A stretch of 6,424 bases of DNA from Sphaerochaeta sp. (GTDB lineage Bacteria; Spirochaetota; Spirochaetia; Sphaerochaetales; Sphaerochaetaceae), in assembly GCA_003446545.1 (NCBI GenBank), contig DMAO01000050.1, positions 1 to 6,424 of the forward strand, given 5' to 3'. Each line of letters opens with the position of its first letter. Position 1 is the stretch's first letter. Below are positions 1-5,928 of this stretch, one piece after another. The notes under the pieces are model-generated. The model was not told where the DNA came from. It saw nothing but the letters and a program-made list of their open reading frames with translations, and ran no database searches. A program made the position numbers and the translations under genes.

Positions 1-114
1 AACAACAGAGGTGTTGACGAGTGTCTTACCTGGGGAGACTACTACTATGTGGAGGCCCTGCTCAGGTACATAAGAAAGGGGAGTCGTACTGGCAAAGACC
101 ATGAGAAGCCCTGA
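1..114 (+). CDS. C-terminal fragment of a GH88-like unsaturated glucuronyl hydrolase
   Basis: Frame 1 is open from the window edge to a TGA at 112-114 and gives 37 residues; the start of the gene lies outside the window. The fragment contains NRGVDECLTWGDYYYVEALL, which resembles the C-terminal block of family 88 unsaturated glucuronyl hydrolases, where an N-E-C-x-x-W-G-D-Y-(F/Y) run is followed by a helix with EAL. These enzymes remove the 4,5-unsaturated uronic acid left by polysaccharide lyases, usually in the cytoplasm. The family call is from memory of the motif on a short fragment, so a related GH105 enzyme is possible. The last codons overlap one arm of an 11-bp inverted repeat (104-114 with 211-221). 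No obvious terminator follows, and about 525 bp without an intact gene separates it from the transporter operon, so it is probably a separate unit. Confidence 0.7.
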   Translation, partial: NNRGVDECLTWGDYYYVEALLRYIRKGSRTGKDHEKP

Positions 115-502
115 TTCCTTGTTTTCGCTCTATACCAAAAAAATCGCACTCTAAAGTAAAGTATTAGAACAAGATATAGTCTCAACTACTGAGAATATAT
201 CTGTTCTGAGTCAGGGCTTCTGCAAAGTGGATTTCCCGTCTCTTTCATCTTTAGTTTCTGGCCCTCCTTGTGCAGGGGCTCCCTAGGAATGACCTCAATG
301 GGCAAGCCCTTGTCCGCAATGACAACCATATGGACCAAGTTCAGCTGCTCACGCACCTTCTGGCTCATGGGAACGAAGGTCAGCCTAAGTATTCTGGGAA
401 CAGCGGCAAGGATGCTGTTCTCTTCTGGGCTTAGATAGTATTCCTTGGTATGTCAACCTTACCTCTCAGCAAACGTGTTGCATAACCTTATTTCTGCCGC
501 GA
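115..502. other. Intergenic stretch with no intact gene
   Basis: This gap follows the hydrolase stop codon. The only sizeable open frame is the minus-strand stretch at 186-452, listed separately as a possible decayed transposase. I see no tRNA, rRNA, CRISPR-like repeat or convincing terminator in it. One arm of an 11-bp inverted repeat lies at 211-221, and its partner covers the hydrolase stop codon (104-114). The AT-rich run at about 126-190 has no clear hairpin. The mix of partial protein-like sequence and stop codons suggests a decayed insertion between two operons. Confidence 0.5.
186..452 (-). pseudogene. Possible decayed transposase fragment (IS1634/IS4-like, tentative)
   Basis: The minus strand is open for 88 codons from 452 down to a TAG at 186-188, with an internal ATG at 366-368 that would give 60 residues. 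Going upstream, the frame meets TGA (453-455) and TAA (459-461). The middle reads TFVPMSQKVREQLNL followed by VVIADKGL. It resembles the block around the second catalytic Asp in IS1634-type transposases, where a (T)L(I/V)P-x-L..(K/R)-(K/E).. helix leads into VVVADKGLNSG. The expected NSG after DKGL is absent, and the rest does not look like transposase, so at most this is a frameshifted remnant. No ribosome binding site was found for the internal ATG and no terminal repeats are evident. A chance open frame is the main alternative. Confidence 0.3.
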
Positions 503-536
503 GGGGCTCAACCCCGCATGAGTGGATTTGAGCCCC
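503..536. repeat. 9-bp inverted repeat, possible stem-loop
   Basis: GGGGCTCAA at 503-511 and TTGAGCCCC at 528-536 are perfect inverted copies separated by 16 bases. The stem is GC-rich and would be stable as RNA. The plus side is followed by CTGTTTGTACC, which is only weakly T-rich, and the minus side has no T-run, so a standard intrinsic terminator is not clear. It lies about 70 bp upstream of the predicted promoter of the transporter operon. It could end stray transcription entering from upstream or serve as a regulator-binding palindrome. Confidence 0.4.
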
Positions 537-582
537 CTGTTTGTACCTCTAGTGAATTTTGTAGATACCTGCTAAGATTTTT

Positions 583-612
583 TTTCCTGCCTTTGCTTAT
601 ACGTGATATACT
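583..612 (+). promoter_or_regulatory. Predicted sigma70 promoter with extended -10
   Basis: TGATATACT at 604-612 matches an extended -10 element (TGn followed by TATACT at 607-612). The best -35 candidate is a poor TTTCCT at 583-588 with 18-bp spacing, consistent with an extended -10 promoter that does not need a strong -35. An eight-base T run at 578-585 sits just upstream. Transcription would begin near 619, giving a leader of about 20 nt that contains the AAGGAG ribosome binding site (626-631) of the binding-protein gene at 640. A leader this short leaves no room for a riboswitch downstream of this start. Confidence 0.6.
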
Positions 613-639
613 TCAATCAATACAAAAGGAGATCGTGCC

Positions 640-1680
640 ATGAAAAAATCACTGGTACTGTTATGTGTTGTTGCGCTTGTAGGCTCTTTGGCCTTTGCCG
701 GAGGTGCTGCTGAAAAGCCAAAGGCCTCTGAAGATGGTCTTGGGGGTAAAATTCTGATTTATACCTCGATGTACGATGATGTCATCGAAGCTATCGACAG
801 GACACTGGAAGATGTATTCCCAACCGTCGATATTGAGTTCTTCTATGGTGGAACAGGGACACTGCAAGCAAAGATTGCTGCCGAGATTGCCGCTGGCAAA
901 CTTGGGTGCGACATGCTCATGGTCGCCGACCCATCCTATGCCCTCGAACTGAAGAGCATGGGTGTCTTGCAGCCGATTATGATTGCCAATACAGCTGACC
1001 TTGCATTTGACTATGACAAGGAAGGCTATTGGTATCCCGTACGTATAAGCAACATGATACTTGCCTATAACCCTGGAAAGTTCAAGAAGAGTGAGATCCC
1101 TAATTCCTTCTACGACTTCGCCTACGACAAGAGCGTTGCCGGCCTAGTTTCCATGTCCAACCCACTTACCAGTGGGACAGCCTTGGATACAATCAGCGCA
1201 CTGAAAGACAAGTATGGCTATGACTACTACACAGCTCTTGGCGCACAGAAAGTTAAGATTGAGAGCGGTTCGGTAGCCCTGACAAAACTTGAGACTGGCG
1301 AATGCAAAGTGGTCATGGTCCTTGAAGAGTCAGTCTTGCAGAAGAGAGAGATAGACAATTCAAAGATTGAGGTCATCTATCCTACTGACGGAACCATTGT
1401 AGTTCCCTCCCCCATCATGTCAATCAACGATGAGTGGAGTCCCAACAAGAACTCCAAAGCAGCAAAAGCAATAACAGAATGGTTCCTTTCCCAAGAAGGA
1501 CAGAAAAACATTGTAAAGGCCTGGATGCACTCAGTCAGCGCTTCCTATCCAGATGCTCCCTATGATGCACTTCCCACCAAGCAGATTCTCTCCAATACGC
1601 TCCCTGTTGATTGGGAGAACACTGTTGCACTTCGCGAAGAAATGCGCACAAAGTTCCAAGAAGCTGTAGCCAAGAAGTAA
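640..1680 (+). CDS. ABC transporter periplasmic solute-binding protein (Fbp/AEP-type)
   Basis: This 346-residue secreted protein should capture the transported solute and deliver it to the permease encoded next. Residues 1-20 form a signal peptide (two Lys, a hydrophobic core, then AFA before GGAAEKP) with probable cleavage after Ala20. Cys9 lies within the hydrophobic core and is not a lipobox. The mature part has the type 2 binding-protein pattern: KILIYTSMYDD (37-47), FYGGTGTLQAKIAAEI (68-83), DMLMVADPSYALEL (91-104), then YPVRISNMILAYNP (132-145), and YPTDGTIVVPSPI (247-259). These resemble binding proteins annotated for ferric iron or 2-aminoethylphosphonate. In FbpA two adjacent tyrosines bind iron. 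By hand alignment the corresponding site here reads VMVLEES (226-231 region, Glu229-Glu230), so iron is doubtful and the substrate is unknown. The start is supported by AAGGAG eight bases upstream of the ATG. Confidence 0.85.
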   Translation: MKKSLVLLCVVALVGSLAFAGGAAEKPKASEDGLGGKILIYTSMYDDVIEAIDRTLEDVFPTVDIEFFYGGTGTLQAKIAAEIAAGKLGCDMLMVADPSYALELKSMGVLQPIMIANTADLAFDYDKEGYWYPVRISNMILAYNPGKFKKSEIPNSFYDFAYDKSVAGLVSMSNPLTSGTALDTISALKDKYGYDYYTALGAQKVKIESGSVALTKLETGECKVVMVLEESVLQKREIDNSKIEVIYPTDGTIVVPSPIMSINDEWSPNKNSKAAKAITEWFLSQEGQKNIVKAWMHSVSASYPDAPYDALPTKQILSNTLPVDWENTVALREEMRTKFQEAVAKK

Positions 1681-1709
1681 CAGCTAACTGCTTTATCTTT
1701 TTTCAGAGA

Positions 1710-1737
1710 GGAGCTTGCTGGTTTATCAGCAAGCTCC
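1710..1737 (+). other. Intercistronic stem-loop between binding-protein and permease genes
   Basis: GGAGCTTGCTG at 1710-1720 and CAGCAAGCTCC at 1727-1737 form a perfect 11-bp stem with a 6-base loop (GTTTAT), 30 bases after the binding-protein stop codon. No T-run follows, so it is unlikely to be a full terminator. Stable hairpins at this position are known in binding-protein-dependent transporter operons, where they protect the upstream message and keep the binding protein in excess over membrane components. That role is inferred here. The hairpin ends ten bases before the permease ribosome binding site. Confidence 0.65.
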
Positions 1738-1746
1738 CATTGCTAC

Positions 1747-1753
1747 AAAGGAG
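1747..1753 (+). promoter_or_regulatory. Ribosome binding site that fixes the permease start
   Basis: AAAGGAG lies nine bases upstream of the ATG at 1763. It is the strongest ribosome binding site near this gene and favours ATG 1763 over the in-frame TTG at 1715. That TTG lies inside the intercistronic hairpin stem and would add 16 polar residues. Confidence 0.8.
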
Positions 1754-1762
1754 TTATCTGCT

Positions 1763-3478
1763 ATGCGCTCTCCCACACTCTCACTTCCTCCATTGATGAA
1801 ACACCAAAAATGGTTTCTAGACCCAAAATGGATCATCATAGCCCTTATTGTGGGCTTTTTACTGGTCTTTCAGGTATTTCCGTTACTCTACCTCGTATTC
1901 AGGGCTTTCTTCTCCACAGGAAAATTCTCCCTTGAGGCATTCAAGCGGGTCTATACCTATCCTTTGAACTGGTCGGCCCTCGTTAACACCCTTGTTACAG
2001 CCTTCTTCTCCATGGTCTTCGGAGTGTTGATAGCATTTCCCTTAGCATGGCTTATCGGAAGGACCAACCTCTACGGAAAGAAGTTTTTCCGTACCTTGTT
2101 CGTTGCAACCTACATGGTTCCCCCCTACGTTGGAGCTATGGCGTGGATGCGCCTGCTCAACCCCACTGTGGGTTCTATGAACGTTTTCTTGCAGAAAATA
2201 TTCAACCTCTCATCAGCCCCTTTCAACATCTACACAACTGGTGGTTTGATCTGGGTTCTGACTGGCTTCTACTATCCCTATGCATTCATCACTATCAGCC
2301 GAGCGATGGAAAAGATGGATCCCTCGCTAGAGGAGGCTTCCCGCATCTCTGGGGCAAGTCCTTTTGCTACCCTAAGGACCATCACCCTTCCGATGATGCT
2401 CCCCTCAATTATTGCAGCAGCCTTGCTTGTATTCATCGCAGCAGCCTCAGCATACGGCATTCCCTCCATCATCGGTGTCCCTGGTCAGATCCATACAGTC
2501 ACCACCCGTATCATTGACTTTGTATATATTGGAAGTCAGGAAGGGCTTACTGACGCCACAACGCTGGCTGTATTCCTTATGATCATAGCCAACTTAGTCC
2601 TCTACCTATCTACCTTCACCTTAGGGAAAAAACAATACATCACCGTTTCGGGGAAATCAACCAGACCCAATATCGTCGACTTGGGAAAATGGAGAATCCT
2701 CATTTCTTTGGCTGTAGTGTTGTTTGCACTTGTCATCGTCATCATTCCCTTTGTTACCGTTGCGCTCTCCAGCATTACCGTGAACCTAGGAGAACCTGTC
2801 TTTTCCGAAGGGAACATGACCCTACGCTACTGGATAAGGATCTTCACCCGAAAGTCAATTCTCAACTCTTCCAAGAACAGTCTGCTCTCTGCTGTTATGG
2901 CCGCTACCTTTGGCATGATCATCTCTTGCATGATGGCTTACCTCTTGGTGAGAACCAAGATCAAGGGGAGAAAGATTCCTGACTTCATGATCACTGTAGG
3001 AAGTGGAACTCCCAGCGTCGTTATCGCCCTTTCGCTCATCATGGCAATGTCAGGAAAATTTGGGATAAACATCTATAACACCCTAACCATCATGGTAATA
3101 GCCTATATGATAAAATATATGATGATGGGTATGCGCACCGTGGTAAGCGCCTTGTCACAGATCAGCCCTTCGTTGGAGGAAGCTTCCCAGATATCGGGAG
3201 CTTCCTGGCTGAAGAGCATGAAGAACGTCACTTTGCCTCTTATCGCACCAGCATTGGTTGCAGGATGGTTTCTCATATTCATGCCCTGTTTCTATGAGCT
3301 GACCATGTCAACGTTGCTCTACTCAACGAATACAAAAACACTCGGCTATGAGTTGTACACGTACCAGACGTATCACAACCAACAGACCGCTTCGGCTCTT
3401 GCCACTGCAATCCTATTTATAGTCTTTGGCATCAACGGGTTGTTGAACAAGCTCACCGACGGTGAATTCTCCATTTAA
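1763..3478 (+). CDS. ABC transporter permease, fused two-domain (FbpB/SfuB-like)
   Basis: This inner-membrane protein forms the channel of the importer. From ATG 1763 it has 571 residues, about the size of FbpB-type permeases in which two permease domains are fused. After a short polar N-terminus, the first membrane segment is about residues 24-46 (IIIALIVGFLLVFQVFPLLY). Two copies of the cytoplasmic EAA loop that docks with the ATPase are clear: EEASRISGAS…ITLPMMLPS (about 190-215) and EEASQISGAS…VTLPLIAPA (about 472-497). Each half has several further hydrophobic segments, with a polar linker around 288-310. Because both halves are fused, no second permease gene is needed. The stop codon lies 15 bp before the ATPase ATG, consistent with translation from one message. 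An in-frame upstream TTG at 1715 was set aside. Family assignment is secure; substrate is not shown by the sequence. Confidence 0.92.
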   Translation: MRSPTLSLPPLMKHQKWFLDPKWIIIALIVGFLLVFQVFPLLYLVFRAFFSTGKFSLEAFKRVYTYPLNWSALVNTLVTAFFSMVFGVLIAFPLAWLIGRTNLYGKKFFRTLFVATYMVPPYVGAMAWMRLLNPTVGSMNVFLQKIFNLSSAPFNIYTTGGLIWVLTGFYYPYAFITISRAMEKMDPSLEEASRISGASPFATLRTITLPMMLPSIIAAALLVFIAAASAYGIPSIIGVPGQIHTVTTRIIDFVYIGSQEGLTDATTLAVFLMIIANLVLYLSTFTLGKKQYITVSGKSTRPNIVDLGKWRILISLAVVLFALVIVIIPFVTVALSSITVNLGEPVFSEGNMTLRYWIRIFTRKSILNSSKNSLLSAVMAATFGMIISCMMAYLLVRTKIKGRKIPDFMITVGSGTPSVVIALSLIMAMSGKFGINIYNTLTIMVIAYMIKYMMMGMRTVVSALSQISPSLEEASQISGASWLKSMKNVTLPLIAPALVAGWFLIFMPCFYELTMSTLLYSTNTKTLGYELYTYQTYHNQQTASALATAILFIVFGINGLLNKLTDGEFSI

Positions 3479-3493
3479 TGAAAGAGGTTAGAA

Positions 3494-4564
3494 ATGTCTA
3501 GAATTATAATCAAAGATGTCATGAAAGCGTTTGGCGATGTGGTAGTACTCAATAATTTTGATGCTGAGTTCCCTGATGGGAAGTTTGTTACCCTGCTCGG
3601 CCCTTCAGGTTGTGGAAAAACCACTATGTTGCGTATGATAGCAGGATTTGAAAAACCAACAAAAGGTGAAATATTCATTGGGGACCAAGAAGTAAGTTCC
3701 ACAAAGACCTTTGTTCCTCCAGAGAAGAGGGACATCGGCATGGTATTCCAATCCTATGCGGTATGGCCCCATATGACAGTGTTCGAAAATGTTGCCTACC
3801 CTCTGAAAATGAAAAAAATGGATAAGGCAAGCATTAAGGAACATGTGGAGAAAGTGCTTGAAATTGTCCATCTTGCACAATATGCCGAGCGAATTCCTAG
3901 CCAGCTCTCTGGAGGTCAGCAACAGCGCGTGGCTCTTGCCAGAGCTCTTGTTGCAGAACCTCGGCTACTGCTGTTGGATGAACCCCTTTCCAATCTTGAC
4001 GCAAAGCTTAGGGACAGCATGCGCTTTGAAATCAAGGAGATCCAGCGTAGCCTTGGCATAACTGTTGTCTATGTCACCCATGACCAGATGGAAGCTATGA
4101 CCATGAGCGACATAGTAATCGTCATCAACCACGGGGACATACAACAGATTGGGAAACCCACTGAAATCTACCGCTACCCAGTAAATCAGTTTGTTGCCGA
4201 CTTTGTGGGTAAGATTAACTTCATCGCTGCAACGAGCGCCAATGGAGAAGTCCAGTTCAAGAACTCTCCTCAAAGACTCCCTTATGAGGGAGATCTGAAG
4301 GGGGATGTGGTTGTTGGTATTCGCCCAGAAAACCTCAGGTTTATCAAAACCGGTGGTGATTTGACTGGAACACTCCTTAGCAAATTCTATCTTGGTGATG
4401 TCAATGACTGCCGAGTTGAGATCGGAGGGGAACAGGTCAGGGTCATTGCAGAGCCAAAATCCTTTGACAAGCACACAGAGGGGGAAAGCATTCAGCTTCG
4501 GGTGGATGAGTTCTCAGTCTTTGTGGATACAGGCGATGAAGACCACATGAAGATACTAACATAA
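3494..4564 (+). CDS. ABC transporter ATP-binding protein (Fbp/Pot-type, with TOBE-like domain)
   Basis: This 356-residue cytoplasmic ATPase powers the importer. All expected motifs are intact: Walker A GPSGCGKTT (36-44), Q-loop VFQSYAVWPHMTV with Gln86, signature LSGGQQQRVALAR (138-150), Walker B LLLLDEPLSNLDA (158-170) and H-loop THDQMEA with His196. The region from about 240 to the end, including VVGIRPENLRF, is a C-terminal TOBE-type domain typical of the polyamine/iron/maltose importer ATPases, often involved in substrate sensing or regulation. AAAGAGG six bases upstream supports the ATG. The gene starts 15 bp after the permease stop and ends 19 bp before the asparaginase gene. Many such proteins are annotated as spermidine/putrescine or ferric iron ATPases. 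The ATPase sequence alone cannot tell these apart. Confidence 0.93.
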   Translation: MSRIIIKDVMKAFGDVVVLNNFDAEFPDGKFVTLLGPSGCGKTTMLRMIAGFEKPTKGEIFIGDQEVSSTKTFVPPEKRDIGMVFQSYAVWPHMTVFENVAYPLKMKKMDKASIKEHVEKVLEIVHLAQYAERIPSQLSGGQQQRVALARALVAEPRLLLLDEPLSNLDAKLRDSMRFEIKEIQRSLGITVVYVTHDQMEAMTMSDIVIVINHGDIQQIGKPTEIYRYPVNQFVADFVGKINFIAATSANGEVQFKNSPQRLPYEGDLKGDVVVGIRPENLRFIKTGGDLTGTLLSKFYLGDVNDCRVEIGGEQVRVIAEPKSFDKHTEGESIQLRVDEFSVFVDTGDEDHMKILT

Positions 4565-4583
4565 GAGAAAAGGGAAGCAAGAC

Positions 4584-5084
4584 ATGGCACAAGACCTACG
4601 GATAATCACAACAGGCGGGACCTTTGACAAACAATATGATGCGATAAGCGGTGAGCTGACCTTCAGGGAGTCCCAGCTGCCCAGGCTATTACAGCAGTCA
4701 CGTTGTACCCTTACTGTCCACCTCGAGGGCCCCCTTGCCGTTGACAGCCTCTACATGACTGAAGAACAGCGCCTGGAGGTAGCACACGCCTGCATGCATA
4801 GCTCGGAAGAGAAAATCGTCATTGTCCATGGGACTGATACCATGTGCAACACAGCTAAAGTTGTGGCTGAAGCGCTTGGAAAGGGTAATAGCCATACGGT
4901 GGTATTCACCGGTGCCATGATCCCCTTCTCCTTGGAATCCAGTGATGCGGTCTTCAATCTGGGTTGTGCCATAACGGCAGTGCAACTACTGCCTCCTGGT
5001 GTCTATATCACCATGAGCGGAAAGATATTTACGTGGGACAATTGCAAGAAGAACAAGGAAAAAGGTATTTTTGAAACAGTTTAG
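4584..5084 (+). CDS. Short single-domain asparaginase-family protein
   Basis: This 166-residue protein corresponds to the N-terminal catalytic domain of L-asparaginases, which hydrolyse asparagine to aspartate and ammonia; classic enzymes have about 330 residues. Matching E. coli AnsB by eye, the catalytic residues are kept: Thr13 in TTGGT (AnsB Thr12), Ser55 in DSLYMT (Ser58), Thr84-Asp85 in HGTDT (Thr89-Asp90) and Lys156 in CKKNK (Lys162). FTGAMIPF and SSDAVFN match the conserved core. It ends soon after the catalytic lysine, so the second domain of the classic enzyme is missing. Stand-alone proteins of about this length exist in other bacteria as I recall, so it is probably complete rather than truncated. 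No signal peptide is present, so it is cytoplasmic. AGGG lies nine bases before the ATG, and the 19-bp gap after the ATPase gene puts it in the transporter operon. Its true substrate is unproven. Confidence 0.85.
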   Translation: MAQDLRIITTGGTFDKQYDAISGELTFRESQLPRLLQQSRCTLTVHLEGPLAVDSLYMTEEQRLEVAHACMHSSEEKIVIVHGTDTMCNTAKVVAEALGKGNSHTVVFTGAMIPFSLESSDAVFNLGCAITAVQLLPPGVYITMSGKIFTWDNCKKNKEKGIFETV

Positions 5085-5194
5085 CCTAATTCCAGTACAA
5101 ATTCCTCAGAATCCTGATCTGAATCAAGAATTAGCGCCTGGATCCCACCATAGCCTAAGGCATCGGCAAAGTGAAGCCATCTTTCTTGGGCAAG
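5081..5194 (-). pseudogene. Possible frameshifted or orphan C-terminal coding fragment
   Basis: On the minus strand, in the -1 frame relative to the 252-residue gene, there is an open stretch of 37 codons from CTT (5192-5194), just after a TGA at 5195-5197, to a TAA at 5081-5083. It has no ATG. The peptide reads …RWLHFADALGYGGIQ… and ends …DSDQDSEEFVLELG, which looks like a natural protein C-terminus, more so than the LPKKDGFTLPMP tail of the overlapping annotated frame. Its stop overlaps the asparaginase stop on the other strand. It may be the true C-terminus of the neighbouring gene after a frameshift, or the leftover 3' end of an older convergent gene. A chance frame of this length is also possible. 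No clear terminator hairpin was found in the 5085-5154 gap that it spans. Confidence 0.3.
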
Positions 5195-5913
5195 TCAGGT
5201 AGTAGGGGTCTCATCGTTACGTAAGTAGTCAAACTCACAAAGGTCATGTCCATAACTTCCCTGTAGGTAAAAGCGTCATCCCTAACACAGTACGTAGAAA
5301 CGTTGGCTTCGTTGATATCCCTATCTCTCAGTCTCTTTAGGATTTTCCCTTCAAACGCTGCAAGGTTCGCCTCGCATGAAATATCAGATGTGTCAAATAC
5401 AAAAAACAGCTTGATATCAAAATCTTGGTAATCTCCTGTGTTCTCTGATTTTCCAATTTCCTCAAAAGAGAGCCAAATGCCGCAAAGGTAATCACAATAT
5501 TTCGTTACAATATCCCGTAATTTCAATTGATTTAACATCTTGTTGATGGAATCATCCAAAGCCTGTCTTCTGTATCTTGAAGCTAGCCAGTTTTGCAGCA
5601 TCTGTTCTTGTGAATACAGGGAATAACAAATTGCATTATCCCCTACACTGGACTTTCCCAGTAGGGTTTTCTCATACGCATGGACTGAGAAGCATATATC
5701 ACCCTTGACAGTGAAGTGAAGTTCACGAGGATTTTTCCCCTTTGTCTTGTTACCATCTTTTTTGGGAATCTCATGACATGGCAATACCTCAAGATAGGGC
5801 TCAGCTGAATTGGTGATGTCACAGGAATGGGTGATGATAAGGAGATAAGGAATACCAGGAAACTTGCCTTCTAGACCTGCATTCTCTACGCTAATCATAT
5901 CACCCTGTTTCAT
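5155..5913 (-). CDS. Unrecognised protein with N-terminal HSCDI motif
   Basis: I do not recognise a named family for this 252-residue protein. It begins KQGDMISVEN, then a hydrophobic strand PYLLIITHSCDI (22-33) and EPYLEVLPCHEIP (38-50), followed by KNPRELHF (60-67), QNWLASRYRRQALDD (107-121), and a mixed alpha/beta second half with KLFFVFDTSD (168-177). His29, Cys31, Cys46 and His47 are close enough to suggest a metal site, but this is speculative. There is no signal peptide or membrane segment, so it is likely cytoplasmic. I have a general memory of uncharacterised bacterial proteins combining an H-S/D-C-D-I strand with a W-L-A-x-R-Y segment, but cannot name them. It starts 15 bp after the helix-turn-helix gene, with AGAGGG eight bases before its ATG, so the two are co-transcribed. 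Sampled lines are about one-third GC, against nearly half in the transporter genes. Its C-terminus may be altered by a frameshift (see 5081-5194). Confidence 0.75.
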   Translation of the reverse strand: MKQGDMISVENAGLEGKFPGIPYLLIITHSCDITNSAEPYLEVLPCHEIPKKDGNKTKGKNPRELHFTVKGDICFSVHAYEKTLLGKSSVGDNAICYSLYSQEQMLQNWLASRYRRQALDDSINKMLNQLKLRDIVTKYCDYLCGIWLSFEEIGKSENTGDYQDFDIKLFFVFDTSDISCEANLAAFEGKILKRLRDRDINEANVSTYCVRDDAFTYREVMDMTFVSLTTYVTMRPLLPDLPKKDGFTLPMP

Positions 5914-5928
5914 CCAAATTACCCTCTT

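Noticed and set aside
640..700. Binding protein as a lipoprotein because of Cys9
   Set aside because: Cys9 lies inside the hydrophobic core only six residues after the Lys pair and is not in a lipobox; an AFA cleavage site at residues 18-20 fits a normal signal peptide.
1715..1762. TTG start extending the permease by 16 residues
   Set aside because: The TTG is inside a perfect hairpin stem, and the ATG at 1763 has a much better placed ribosome binding site (AAAGGAG, nine bases upstream).
2047..2517. Long alternative-frame reading frame inside the permease gene
   Set aside because: It overlaps a permease frame with clear EAA motifs and membrane segments. Its own product is rich in His, Cys and Trp with no recognisable domain, as expected of a shadow frame.
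3965..4474. 169-codon minus-strand frame opposite the ATPase gene
   Set aside because: The plus strand has an intact ATPase with all motifs here. The antisense product has no recognisable feature and starts without an evident ribosome binding site.
4584..5084. Asparaginase gene truncated by the neighbouring cassette
   Set aside because: The reading frame keeps every expected catalytic residue through Lys156 and stops soon after. The following plus-strand sequence does not resume asparaginase-like coding, and short forms of this family exist as I recall.
5085..5154. Bidirectional terminator between the convergent genes
   Set aside because: Only weak short inverted matches (TCAGA/TCTGA, AATTC/GAATT) are present, with no stable GC stem or T-run on either side.
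5155..5200. Programmed -1 frameshift joining the HSCDI gene to the 5081-5194 frame
   Set aside because: The shift region (TTG CCC AAG AAA GAT) has no X-XXY-YYZ slippery heptamer in the correct phase and no evident stimulatory hairpin. A mutation or insertion scar is more likely.
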